Assembly: GCA_030268105.1 (NCBI GenBank)
Contig: BSDZ01000025.1
Span: forward strand, 1,550,001 to 1,614,000
DNA length: 64,000 bases
Reading direction: 5' to 3'
Source of the DNA: Volvox africanus
Lineage: Eukaryota; Chlorophyta; Chlorophyceae; Chlamydomonadales; Volvocaceae
The notes under the pieces are model-generated. The model ran no database searches. It had not been told where the DNA came from and saw only the letters and a list, made by a program, of their open reading frames with translations. Below are positions 11,454 to 23,900 of this stretch, in pieces (the first letter of the stretch is position 1; every line of letters begins with the position of its first letter). Made by a program: the position numbers and the translations under genes.

Positions 11454-12729
11454 TTGGCCTGCCCCGGCCCGCGCTGGACGCTCTCCTTGGCTGCCGAGCC
11501 TATTTGCAAGGACGCGCTTCATTCCGAAGCTAGGGTCTAGGATGTAAGGTGCAGACTCTTGGAAGAAGCCGAATTCTCTTTTGACAGTCCAAATGATGTA
11601 CATTTGTCACCGATGCGCCCTGGCAGATGTGTGCGCTGAAAGACCGCCGTTGCCTGCTGTACGGACCCATGGGTCAGGTGGACGCAGCTCGTCGTCTGTT
11701 CATCGTCAATCAAACGGGTTCTGGCAACAAAACTCCCTCGTACATCTTCCTCCCGTTATTTATTAGCGTATAGTTATGAGCGATTGCAATGTATGCGATT
11801 ATGTCACCACCGTATCCACCGTTCATCCCCCACCCTTAAGTTCCATCCCCAGCATCACCCAGCGCCCTTTTGCGCCGTTCCGCTGTCCAAGGGAAGTTGC
11901 TCGCATTAGGGTTCGTGAGCCCGTCACTTCCAAATAGGTCGAATGGACTTCCCACGTGCAGGCGTAAATTAATAACGCTGCCTCGGTGTTCTGGTCCTCA
12001 TATACCCATATTAGCCGCATAATTGGCCAATGGCTGAAGGTTGTCTGTCAAGGAGTACGGCATTCGTCCGCAGCAATCCTTTTATGCTCATCGAGTAGAT
12101 CTGTTGGTAAGTTGAGCTTATGACGTGCGCGGCCAATAGTGTAGTTTCGCCGAGTTTGTAATTTTTAAAAAGAGCTTTTATTTGATTCACTGCTGCCAGT
12201 GTGACAAAAGTCCAATGGCTTTTCCCTCGGTTGGCTTCACGTAGCTACATACAGATAGCGGGCGTCACAGAGCGCATCCACTGCTGCGTTTTGTTGCTTT
12301 ACCCTAGAGGCGCTATGCCCAACCTGCTGCTTTACACGAGAAGTAGCATGGAAAAGCCTCCTGAACCCCAAGGCTCCTCGTCAGCGGCACCGAACTCAGT
12401 AAGCAGCTAGATCTAGATATTCCTACCCGCCTACATTTAAGCTCCACGTAATTGCTGACAATGACACCTGTTGTTCAATGGAGAGTACTAGGAAAGGCAG
12501 CAGCGAGCGTGCAACCCGTCTGCGTACGCGACGACAAGTGAGATGACCGTACGCACGTCTCAGCTGCTTGACACAGCAGGCGCGAGGGGGTCGGAGAGGC
12601 GGCAGGCGTGCTCGCTTGCAGGTATGACGATCCACAGGCTGTTCTAAGAGAGGTTGGTCTCTATCCCGCGGTCCCCGCTCGAATGACGTCGTTGAAACAC
12701 TCACGCCTGTACTCGTAGATTGACAGCAT
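11454..12729. other. Intergenic between two divergent starts
   Basis: This holds the upstream region of the minus-strand protease and of the divergent plus-strand ORF at 12730. It is AT-rich near 12.1-12.2 kb. Short ORFs on both strands lack domain or splice support. It is the probable promoter region for the protease. Confidence 0.4.
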
Positions 12730-13032
12730 ATGCAAACCCGCGGCAGTGTCACAGCTGCATCAGTGCTCGAGATCCCGCTCCGTCTCAGCTTGGATGCAAT
12801 GCACCGCTTTCACGATGCAAATATTATCATCGTCACCCTCGCAATCTTTTTCCTTCTAATGAAGGGAGTGAGGAGTAATAATGGTCCTTCGGTCCGGTAT
12901 TCCATGCACACTGTACTGGAGCTCCCGGAGGTATTAACCCCAATCAGATTGGCCAAGCAAGTAGTAAATCAGTTAATTTCTGTAATACCTAATGATATCG
13001 CTGCTGGGATACTTGAGATAATGGTTATTTGA
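12730..13032 (+). pseudogene. Possible relic of protease exon 1, divergent orientation
   Basis: A 100-codon ORF beginning at an ATG. It carries a strong signal-peptide-like core (ANIIIVTLAIFFLLMKGVRS) followed by SMHTVLELPEVLTP. This parallels exon 1 of the protease gene 1.3 kb away on the other strand, where the signal peptide also ends in VRS and is followed by EIHAVIEVPKEFMTG. The shared order (hydrophobic core, VRS, IH/MH, V-E-P) suggests a duplicated first exon. No downstream protease exons are visible on the plus strand before the allantoinase gene begins, and the codon use is less G/C-ending than in exon 1, so it is more likely a truncated duplicate than a working gene. It could also be chance or a small secreted protein. 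Confidence 0.35.
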
Positions 13033-14148
13033 TCGTTGAGCCCTGAGGTCTATTAACACCTGCTGCAATACAGCTGCACTGCCAGATGTCAGATTGGCCG
13101 TTAAGATGTTCCCCGCCTTGGCCCCCATCGGCGGTGATACTCAAAACCTTAAAATCATAATGATCAGGGTCTTGTCAACTCGAATTTAAGCTTTAACCTA
13201 GCATGACGAAGCCATCCAATTTAATTAGTATCCATATTGACCAGAAGATACCGCTAATGGATCGGGTAACGATTAACCTGTCAGACGACACAACGCCCTA
13301 AGCTGCTAACTGCTTAGCTTGATATAAACCTTCCTACTATCTACCTGTCTTGTGCCTCCCGCTTACCTAGGTGCAGGAAAAAGGAACTTATAGAATTACA
13401 TGCTCATTTACAGACGGCAGCTACCCATCCTCCTTCCCACACACCACATCTTCCCACACACCACACGCCACATATCTAAGTCCACCTTCGCTAAGCCCCC
13501 CCTGCGCCAAGCAATTGCCACGACATAGCACGGCTCCTAGCATACAAGGTTTCGGTTGTCACCCTCCATGCATGCGGGACTCTCAGCGCTGCAAAAGATT
13601 CACGTGACTCCCACGATGTAGGACTCCCAAAAATTCAGTGAAAACACCTGACATGCGCAAAATTGAGGCAATACAAGAAATGTCTTACAAGTATCAAACG
13701 AGCAAAGACTACAATCAACAACTATAGAGTCGTTATCGATAACGATAACGATACAGGGTGGTGGCATTCTTCACCAGCGGCCGATGAAACTGTTCCGAGC
13801 CCTGCTTCTTACTGCTGTTGATTCCTGCTGCTTCTTTCCGATGCTAGACGAACGCCCTCAAGGGATCAAGCTAATGGGACTAAGGGGACGATCAAAAGGT
13901 CCCGAGGAACGCCTGCACCAATTGTCTTGTAGACCGCCCTTCACACCACATGACTGAAAACGGGAAAATGGTTTTGGGAAGGGCAGCAGGGCAAGGTGAC
14001 GCAAGCCGCAACAATATGTGTATTTGTGTACGGCGGTCCACAATAAGGCGGTCATCCAATCTGTGGCCACGCTTTGCTGCATACTTGACCACCGCAAGGT
14101 AATGAAAGCACACGGTCAAATACTTAAGAGCTGCTGCGAGGTCGCCCC
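13033..14148. other. 3' flank of allantoinase, nothing coding recognised
   Basis: Contains candidate minus-strand polyadenylation motifs (TTACA on the plus strand, for example 13684-13688). A short repeated TATCGATAACGATAAC stretch lies near 13735. No supported gene. Confidence 0.4.
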
Positions 14149-17100
14149 TCATGCGTCCCTACCCAGAACCACCTGGCCGCAGGGCTTCTTGTTGACCATC
14201 CCAAACAGTGACGTCAGCTCTCCGCCCACCACCGTAACCAGGACCTTGCCGTACAGCACAACATCGGTGTACGGTGATAGCTTGTGCGTGTGCATGTTCA
14301 GAGCGGAAGATGTGTTGGCACGTTCCTCAGGCTCCCACACCTGCCGGGAAGGGGGAAAAGCTAGTCGCGAGCCATGCCGATATTTATCCAAACCATGTGC
14401 TTTAGCCAATGGACAAATTGGTTGGGGGCCATCAGCGAGGCAGGGCGATCGTGCCAAGGCGATGAGAAACAGAAAGCTACACAGGACAGGCGCACAGTAT
14501 TTCCCAAGTACGGCAAGCGGTCTGGTGATGTCAGTCCCTTTTTACCTGTTCAGTCGAAATCCATGCACTGGCATTCACTTCCATTATTTTCAACGATCAT
14601 TTTAATAACGAGGCCAGAACCAGCAGGTGCCAATACAGACCATTAAGCCTGTCAAAGGAGCCCTGTCCAATGCGATTGTCCAATTAAGAGGGACACGCTT
14701 CATACAGCCGTACACGCATAGGTGTAAACTCCCTGCAACCTTCCTTCATTCTCCCGGGGTGTTTTCGCCTTTACCCCTGGCCCGCACTCACCACGATGTC
14801 TGCATCGTAGCCCGGCGCCACACGCCCCTTGCGACTCGAGCACCCTGCCAGCCGGGCAGGAGCCTCGCTCAGGAGACGAGCCAGGCCCAACAGGTCCACA
14901 CCTGCCTCCCGCAACGCTGTCCAGGTGGCCGGCAGCAGGTACTGCACCCCGCTAATGCCGCCCCAGGCCCGCAGGAAGTTGCCACTCTCGACCTCCTTGA
15001 GTGAGGCAGGCGCAGGGGAGTGGTCGCTGGACACCTGGGTACAGACGAGAGGACGAAGAGCACTTCAGCATGCAAGGAAAGGAAACGGGGAGGGAGAAGG
15101 CGGGGTGACAAACACCCGCACTTGTGCTCCTCCTCAGCAGGTCAGTCTGCTGTTACTACTCGGCTGATGGACGTCAATGCCGTATCTCAGTCGGTCGTGT
15201 CCATTCATAGTTTCAGATCGGTTTGGGTAACGCTGAGACAACGTGAAAGCGCCACCACATGGCTCGTCGCTTGTCTCCGCAGCATCCGGCTTTGTTAGCT
15301 CTGGCCCGAAGCCAGGCAAAAGAACCCAGACGAAAACTCACCCGATGAAGAATCCCTCAAGTCCCGGCTCAGGCGCTCACCTCGCCTACTGCCAGGCCAC
15401 TCGCCCCTCACCGCAGCCTTCACTCAACCCTCACCAGGTCGATAGCCCCTCACCGCAGCCTTCACTCAACCCTCACCAGGTTGATAGCCCCCGACGCCAG
15501 CGCGCTGATGAGCATCTGCTTGTTGGTGGCGTCTCGGATGGGCGGGGCGCACTTGTACTGTGTCTGCTTATCCGGGATGTGCTCCGAAGAAAAAGTCAGA
15601 TAATGCGCACACGTCTCCACCGTCAGCGGGTGGCCACGGGACTGGGCCCCCTACGGACCCAGCCAACGTGAGGATACAAATGCAAATGAAAAGAAACCAA
15701 CAACCGCATCAGGAATGGACATGTGTCGTTGTTTGCGCCTGTGTCTGCATGTGCATGAGCATGTGTAGGTGTATGTGTCTGCGTACATGTATGTGCTCTG
15801 GTAAGGAATGCGCGAGGAGAACGGATCCACTGTTCGTATCGGTTCTTTGTGTTCGGGCTGGCGCCTGAAGATGAAGATGTGAGGTGCAATAAAGAGATTA
15901 AGAGAGGAGAGATGCAATCTACCTTGCTAAGACGACCGATAAGAAGAGACCGGGGAGACCGGGGAGGATAGAGGCGAGTGCGGGGAAGGGGTAAGATTGC
16001 CCCACATCCAAAGTAGAAACCGATTCTAGAGCTTGCATCCTAAGTCCCCTCCTCCCCTGCTCCCAGGACCCTGTGTCTCAAGACCTGCGGAATGACCCAC
16101 CACGCCTGCCCTTCGAACGGCTGGCAATCCTTACCCGTATGATCTCGAGAGAGTCCGCATCAGCGAGGTGTGCGATGTGAACTGAGAAGCCGGGAGCAGC
16201 CGGGGACGTGTCGGCGTCCAGCAGCTGCACCAGCAGCCGGATGGCGTCCTGCTCGAACTTAGGCGGCCTAGTGGCCATGTAGGTTGTGTAGCGGGCGGGG
16301 TCGGCGGACTGGGCGGAAAGGAAGGATCCAGCAACCGACGGAGGGGCGGTGCGGGAGCGGAGGGCCGTGGGTGGGGCTGGGGGCGTATGAGGAAAAAAAT
16401 CTCCATCAGGTGGCGGCAGAACTAAAGCGGCATATCACAATCCGATCGGCGCTGGTGGTCGTTACTCTTTGAGGAGTGGCGAAAAGACAGGAAACAAGTG
16501 ACCCACAGGCTTCGTGAACTTAAAATCCATACGGCGGCGGAGGTGAAGCTATCCGCGATAGGTGAGGGTCATCGCTTTAGTAAAAAGCGAACACCTGCAC
16601 CAGTGCTGATCTTCGCAAAATACGGCATTGTCAGACGCTGACAGACGGGCCTCTATCGAGATACTCCGAGGACTGCGCAAAAGCGACAAACACACTCTTC
16701 CCGCAATTTGCTCCCTGGCATCGAGAGAACCGCCACGTCGCACGTGGCAGTACCTCGGCAAGTTTTACTCACGTGACACATCAACGTGCTAATTTTTGTT
16801 ACAAGCTTCTAGGGCTTGATCTAGAGAGGCTTATTATTAAGCTTACAGATATAGCGAATTAATAAACCGGCGCCTCCTCCTCTCGGCTCGTACTTAATTA
16901 TCATTTTAAGCAGCAGGAACCCGTTCTCGTCACAACAAACTTACGCATACGAATGCCTACAGGATCCATGTCCACCTCAGCATTTACCGGGTCGCTCTCA
17001 ACCTTCGTCACTGCCTCGGCGTGAACGAAGAACGGGACGCCGCGACGCTTGAGGAAGGGTAGCGCCGCCGCGATGTCGGCCGCCTCCACGTTGGGGAAGT

Positions 17101-18900
17101 CGTTGATGCCGCTGTTGCACATGAAGCTCTTGAAGCCCAGCGCCCCGCCGGCCACCAACTCTTCCAGGCGGGTGTGGTTGGCTGCGTTGCCGGGAACCAG
17201 ACCGGCCCAGAATCCCACATTGGTAAAGGCCTTGGCCTGTTTAAGGTGCGGAATAAGAGCATAAAACACGACGAAATCAACACCCTTCCCTTAAAAGTAT
17301 CCAAACAACGAAATCCAAGTTCACGAGGCCTTGGCCGATAGAGAGAGATGAATAGGGACGTTCAAGGCAATACAGAGACCAATACGAGGAGGGGCCGGGA
17401 GACGGTAGTAAGCCAAATGGTTTAAGAATGAAAAAAAACCGAGTGACAGTGCATTTGGGGATATTAGGGTTGGGGATGAAGGTAACGCGAAGTCTTTTGT
17501 CTGGGACCGAAAACGCCTAGCCAAGAGGGCATGGGTAGGATTTCCAGCCAGCATTCGCCCATGGTTTTCCGTACTGTTGCTTTTGGTGGCCGCTGGCCAC
17601 AGCCTCTTCTGCCAACACATCCCGCCCCCGCTGCTCAATGTTCACTGTTTCCCACCACCTTCCCCACCCCACCCCCAACCTTTCCATCATCCTCCCTTCC
17701 CCGCATTAGCCTTAGCCAGTCATCCTTGACGGTTAGTCCTGGCTTTGTCAGCGATCATTACCAGCGTTTCGATGTTCGTCTCCCTCCCCGCCTTAGCTCC
17801 CTGCAATCCTGGACTGCCGCTGAATCTTCAGCCCCTTTCCCCGACAGTGCGCTGCTTCCTTCATTGATCGGTTCCTCTCACCCTGGCCAGCTTCTTCTTG
17901 GCCTCCAGCTGCGTACGATCGGTTGTGACGGGGTCACTGTTGAGTGGCATGTCGATGACGGTGGTCACCCCACCCGTTGCGGCGGCCCTTGTGCCGTTTG
18001 TGATACCTTCGGCCGGGGGTGCAGTGCCGGTGCGAATGGGTGGGCAGTGTGAAGTCTGTTAGGGAACAAATGATGTACCTGGAGAAAGGAGAGAAAGTGG
18101 TGCGCAATGGGATGTCTGAGGAAATAAGAAACAATTTCAAGCAGGACCACAAGGTGCGACGAAGGTAGCTAGGAAAGACTAACAATTGCAAAGTATTCAA
18201 CCCAAGGACCCAAAGCCACGAGCCAGTCGCCATTTCCGAGCAGACCTTGGCAAATCCACTCAGGGGTCCCAACAACGAGAAGGAACTTCCTCCAGCTACC
18301 TCGCATCTACCTATCTAGGAGGAGCGCAGCTCTCAAACCCTGCTTACAGAACAGCATCTGGAACTGTCAAGGACTGCCGCTCAAGAATCGCGGTCAAGGA
18401 ACACTTTTGGTCTGAGCAGACGCATGGAATACACACAGATATGTGTGTCATTTTGAAGTCAATTTCTTTAACATCGTCCACAACCATTCGTCTTGATATC
18501 CACATGTCTTTCGGATTTAGGGACCCACCCTGCCTTGTCATTTCAAGGACTGAGCTCCACATTAATTGGATGTACCACGCCGTCCCACCCCTCCGCTGCC
18601 CTCTACGCGCCCCAATGCCCAGCCGCGTCACTTACCTTCCCAATCTACTCGGCCGGGCTCGTTTAGATGTATGTGTACATCGATAACACCCGGGGAGATG
18701 ACGGCGTTCTTAAAGTTCATGACATGTGGATTGTCCACTGTGACGTTCTCCGAAACCGCAACAATCTTGGAGCCCTCAACAAATACTGCAGTGTCATCAG
18801 CGACGGGCGTATAGATAGGGCCCATCCATACGCTTACAGATTTGGAGTTCGGTGCTGGAGACGTGATGGGTGCAGCGCTGGACCTTAAGCGTCGAGTCAT
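14149..18900 (-). CDS. ALN: Allantoinase (seven exons, complete)
   Basis: Hydrolyses allantoin to allantoate in purine/ureide catabolism. Exons in transcript order: 18636-18900, 17882-18006, 16961-17236, 16135-16308, 15477-15650, 14792-15034, 14149-14340. Phases all agree and give 482 residues, a normal length. Amidohydrolase metal ligands are present: HIH at residues 76-78 in [13 protein letters not shown], the carboxylatable Lys166 in [12 protein letters not shown], His202 in PFFVHAE, the VHIAH motif near 266-270, and Asp342 in [20 protein letters not shown] and ETCAHYL are allantoinase/dihydropyrimidinase family blocks, and [13 protein letters not shown] is allantoinase-like. The start ATG is preceded immediately by an in-frame TGA. 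The donor after residue 222 (GTAGGC) is weak but is the only one keeping phase. No clear organelle targeting signal can be read from the N-terminus. Intron 2 contains a dispersed repeat, and the exon 5 donor lies in a tandem duplication. Confidence 0.95.
15421..15504. repeat. 42-bp tandem duplication spanning the exon 5 splice donor of allantoinase
   Basis: Two nearly identical 42-bp units (TCACCGCAGCC...CACCAGGT(C/T)GATAGCCCC) lie head to tail. The repeat copies the end of exon 5 (GCTATCRACCTG) and its GTGAGG donor into the intron, so a second donor-like site lies at 15434-15433, exactly 42 bp downstream of the used donor at 15476-15475. Reading through from the first donor meets an in-frame TGA within five codons. 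Confidence 0.9.
17717..17789 (+). repeat. Dispersed repeat D, copy 1 (inside allantoinase intron 2)
   Basis: About 73 bp beginning CAGTCATCCTTGACGGTTAG and ending GATGTTCGTCTCCCTCCC. It is nearly identical to 52065-52138 in the same orientation. It lies antisense to the allantoinase transcript. Probably a fragment of a transposable element; family unknown. Confidence 0.85.
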
Positions 18901-20925
18901 TCAATAGACGCTTATAGATAGCAACAGATATACAATATAAATAGATATAGATAGACAATAGAGCGCTACCATGCCAGCATGGCGCCATGCCAAAAATCCT
19001 CCCCCAAGGTATCCCAATTTCCCCGGGTTGTGTGGAGGCGAGTAATTCCCACAAGCTGGAGGTGCACAACACAGTGCAACGTGAATTGCTCCAACCCCCA
19101 AAGGGTTGATGTGGGAAAAGCCGTCTTCCAGGCCGTGGGCCACTAGGGCGGATGTGATAAGGGCTGGGGAAGCTGTCTTAGGTGCATCGCATCACGTCCA
19201 ACCAACTTTTAGCCACGTGCAGGAGAAGCAACATACGGCGAAGTGTGCGTCGCGTTGTCGTCCAGTGGACGTCAAAGAAAGCGGGGTGGAAGGCGCGTGC
19301 AAAGACAAACGGCGCTCCCAAAGGCCACAGGCGGCCCCGTGGAGGAGTGTCGACATCACTCCTTGTGCCTCCAGAGCACCGCACACCGGTGCAGATGTGG
19401 GGCGGCGTTGGGTATTGCAGGACAGAGGCAGAGGCAGACAATGCCGCCACCCAAAGCACGTGTTCCTATGGCTCCCGAGAAAGCGCCATGTTTCTGTGCG
19501 GCAAGGGGAGCCGATCTGGGGCCACAGGTAAGCTCATTTGAAGCACTGGCAATCGCCATGTGAGCGGCCAAAGTAGACAATGCGTGCTCACAGTCGGGGT
19601 CACTTGTGGCGCTGTCGCAGGCGCTTACTGGCACTGCCTAAAGCTTGAACTTATATACAACTGCCGCCTCTGCAGCTAGTTTTTGAGTTTAACTTGTGCA
19701 TTCAAATGCACTGCGGTGCGAGGAAGGTCATCGCACAGAGTTGGTCTGGTCTGTAGATCCGTCGTGCCGAGGCCTACCGGCCGAACCGAATCGTGGCGAT
19801 GGCTGCTGCTTGGCATCTGCGCCATGGCTTATAACCACCGCGAAGTGGCCGGAGAAATGAAGCGTTTTATTACGGAAGCTCCCCCCAACGCCACTCGGGG
19901 GCTAGTACTCTATGGAGTGAAACCCTAACGGTTACATCAGGCGCACCTGCACCGGGGCGGACGCCATCTGGGAAGACAACTCGGTCGCTAATTAACACGT
20001 ACGAAGGCCACTTCAGAGCGCCGCACCGGTCCGGTGTTTTGGGTGGCAGCAGCTTATGGTAAACCTCCAGAACGCGTGATTCCAGGAGCTGAACCTGCGG
20101 ATGGTCATGAAAGCGCTGGTACCTGTGGCGCGGGGAGGGGTAGAGTTTTGTGAAGTCTACGATGGACGAATGCGCAACTCGCTGATAAGAAAGGTCGACT
20201 TACAATACGCCTGCCGCAATGGCGTTCAACAGGATCACCATTCCAATCATTGGCTTGTCTGCCATCTTTGATGTGTACGCCCTGATTGTTTGCACGTGGC
20301 TCCCGCCGTAAACGTGTCAAGCGTCAGGCACAGGCAGTTAGGAGACTGACTGTCACAGCCTTGATATCCATTAGTATACTCAGCGTGGGGTGAAATGCAT
20401 CTGTAAGGCTCGTTGCAGCGGGTAATCACAGAGAGAAGTGCTGTACGAATGCATTCAAGTCCGCAAACAAGTACCGAAACGTTGGCAACTCATACCTCGA
20501 CAAAGCAATTTTCGAACACAAATGGATACATGAACTTACTTTGGGAAAGCGTTTGACAGTAACCCGGACCGACTGGACCACGTCAGGTTTCGGGCTTACG
20601 CTTTTACCTTAAATACATTAAGATACTGCCGTGCCTTTTTTGCCTGATATTAAGGAATTTTTGACCATGGGTGCTTAACACCCTATGTGTATTTTACCTT
20701 TGCAAAGTTCAGTCTCTGCAAGCGCCACGACTCTGATATTATGCCGAGCCATGACAAGAATGCAGATGCTGGAGCTGTGCGGTCGCTGCTCAACCTTTTC
20801 CGGTAGGAAGAATGGAAGAGTCTCGCACGTTTCCGGATTGAAGGGCTGCTCGATCCGCAAGTTTCTCCCATATTCCATGGAACAGGCTTGGGAAGAAGAA
20901 GAAGGAAAAGGGGAAAAAAGATGCT
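18901..20925. other. Divergent intergenic region, allantoinase to kinase
   Basis: Two kilobases between the minus-strand allantoinase start and the plus-strand kinase start, so it should hold both promoters. Short ORFs (for example 19683-19928 plus) show no domain or splicing support. An AT-rich TATA/GATA-like run lies at 18905-18960, upstream of the allantoinase ATG. Nothing further is recognised. Confidence 0.4.
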
Positions 20926-23900
20926 ATGAAAACTGGTCTCGGTGAACCTCCAGCCGGAGCTGGCCCATCGTCAGACTTGCCACCGGCTCCAGAGGTTTTT
21001 GTCAACACTCAAGCAGGTACTGCACCAGAGGTTACAGAAGTAGCTTCATCTGCCCACCGAAGTGACGAGCGAGTGGAGATAGAGCCTGGCGATGCACCGC
21101 CAGTGCCTGTGCAACATGAGAAGTTACTTGCAGCTCTCGAATCAAATCAAAATACCGCGGTAAGCAAAATTGTCGGGGCCATCCGGGCGTTGATGTACTT
21201 GCTCGTTAGTTACGTCCTTGGCCGACGCTTTTCCGTACCCGGTAAACCCAGAGCTTGCTGATCCTTGCACAGGATCCGCTTCAAAACAGCGCCCGCATGA
21301 GCTTCAACGTCGCCGATCTATCGGGTATTCTGTTTGCCCAGCGGACAAACACGCAGTCGGGCACCGGCATGGTACTTCCAGCCCGCATGGGCGAGGGCGC
21401 AGCTTCTGGACTCCAGCTGGCCTCTGGCGTCAACTCGAGCGAAGCCCCTTTGCAGAGGATTCTGGAGGACGGCACCCCAGGGTCTTACGCACCGTATGCT
21501 ACCACCACCGTAGCGCCGATACACAGCACCGGAAATAATATGATTCAGCCAGATGGCAGTAACACCCTCTACAGCGTTGCCAACAATCTGCAGGAAATGC
21601 TGTACGCGGACTACGACACATTGGAGCGCATTCAGACTCGACAAGCCGGTCGGGACTCAGGGAGCGGAGCGATTGCGGTCGGCTCATCAGATCTCCGCCG
21701 GGAGGTGATGAAATCGGCGCGTTTGCCGGTAGGCCTTGGTGATCTGCAAGTGCTTACGACTAATCAGGCTTCCGACGAAGCTGCAAGGCCTGCAATTGCG
21801 AAGGCGTCGGAGGCAGGGATGGGGCAGGGCAGTGGGCTGGAGCCCGCTTTGGTCATTGTCGCGGCTGCAGCCGCACACACATCTCGATCAGCCCCGTTGG
21901 TTCACTTGCAATTACAGCAGCAACAGCAGCAGCATGCTGCTGGCCGACTGGTATCGGGCATGCTTATGGGAGCGGAGAGGTCACCGAGTAGGCTTAGGGG
22001 TAATCAGGGCTCGCCGGTGGTCGGACAGGCGCAAGGAACCGGTTCCACCGTGAGACTGCAAACGGACGGTACCGCTCAGGCCGTGCCAGCCGCACAAACA
22101 ACGAGTTCGCCACTGAAGTCAAGTGCACCACCGTTGTTGCAGCAACAGCAGCAGCAGCCCGGTGAACCACAGCACCTTCACGCGAAAGCCGTTGCCGCTG
22201 ACGCGCAGCTGGATCCTGCGCAAGATGGACAGAGGGAGGCAATCTTCTGTGTTCTTGCAGGAGCGGAAGCCAGTGTCGGATTAACAGCTGCAGAGACGGC
22301 TGAGAAGCCGGCTGCAATTCCGCCGCAAGGAAGCGCCCTTGAAGCCTCCGCCCTTGAAGGTACTTCTGCTGCTGTGAGCGCCGCAGCAGTATTACCTCCA
22401 GCAGCAGTCGTTGCGACAGCAAAACACAGTGGTGGGGCAGCTGAACCTCCAAGGATAATACACCCAGAGGTGAACTTAAGGCGTGTGCCTGCTCCCAAGC
22501 AAACTTCCGTAGCGGCGTTTGCGAGCGGTGGGGGTGGCATTTCCAGCCGGGCGGGCGCCTTTGGCTCCGGTGGTAATCCTAGCGTCACCCACGCCCAGGA
22601 CTTTGCAAGCGTGGTAGCAGGGCCCGCGTTACCCTCCTACTCGCAGCGCCCCGCCCCATTGGCGGAGCTTGCGGCGCCAACAAGCCGACCCATGAAGCTC
22701 ACCACCGCTTGCCTGTCAGCCTACACGACCCTGTACGACAATGGTGCAGACCAGAGCTTTCAGCGGGCGTTGCACCGGAAAATGCAGCTTGTGTATAAGT
22801 GGATGCAAGCGTCAGACTTGACCGCGCCGCCGGACCCTCGGCTGGAGGTGCCTCTCGACCTGGCCGCCGCTGCTAGTGAGGGTGCTGGCCACCTGCTTAG
22901 CGGTAACGCTGACGGCGGGACGTCTGCTGCGGATGAGGGCTTGAAGGGAGTGCAAGGTAAGGATGCGAGCCATGCGCCATCGGAGGCAGCATTGGCGGTA
23001 GTGATGGGAAAGGGCCACTGCATGGAGCTCACCGGGATTGCGGCGGCAGCACCGGCCGGTGTCACCATTCCGCTGCAGGAGAAGTTGGCGGCTTTGGGTT
23101 TGAGCAAGCCGGCTGCAAGAAGCGGGCTCCTGACTGGCGATGATGGCGGTCTGGCTGCTGCGGTTAGCTTACCTGCGGCAGGGCCAGCCACAGCCCAGGA
23201 AGCGAACACAAACGGCGCAGCTCTGAATCCCCATCTGCTGAAGCAACCGTCACCTGCCGACCTGGATAGTACCTTCTTCCACCACCATCACCTCCCGCAA
23301 GCTACCCAGCATTACCACCAGGAGTACCATCAGAAGCAGCACCAGCAGAATGAGCAACAAACCGAGGAGCTCGGTTGCACAGAGCTGCCAAGCCATGCTG
23401 CAGCAGGTGAGGCAAGAGCGGATGGCGCAGCGATTGCTGCTGCTGTGCTAGCCCAGCCTGTTTCGTGTGGGGAGTACGTCGCCACCACGATAGAGGTACA
23501 GTCATACTCCCAACCCAGCCCAGCGCTGAAGGTGGTGCAAGGGGTCGTCCCGACACTGACGGCTGCAACAGCGGAATCGGTGGGTCAGCAGCTACAGTTG
23601 CCGCTGCAGCACAGTCTGTCGGACTTATACGGCAATCCGCAGCCTGCGCATGGCTCCAAGCTGCCGCCCAGGATGCTGGCGGGCAGCGAGGCGGACCCTG
23701 CTTCCGCCACCGTCACAGTTGCCGACCCAGCCGCCGCCGCTGTGACCCCTGTTACTGGTGCCGGCGCTGCCGCCGTGCTGCCTGCCGTCTCCCGTATACC
23801 TGGGCGGAGCACCGCTGTGACAACCACTACCACAACCACGAGACCTGTCGTCCCCGTGGAGGGGCCAGGTTTACTATTGCCAGCGACTGGGGATGTGGTC

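Noticed and set aside
17531..18052. 173-codon plus-strand ORF
   Set aside because: Antisense to allantoinase intron 2 and exon 2; its apparent protein similarity to the 52 kb ORF is only the shared DNA repeat D.
22178..23209. Several minus-strand ORFs over 130 codons
   Set aside because: Ala/Ser/Gly-rich mirror frames of the kinase's low-complexity exon.
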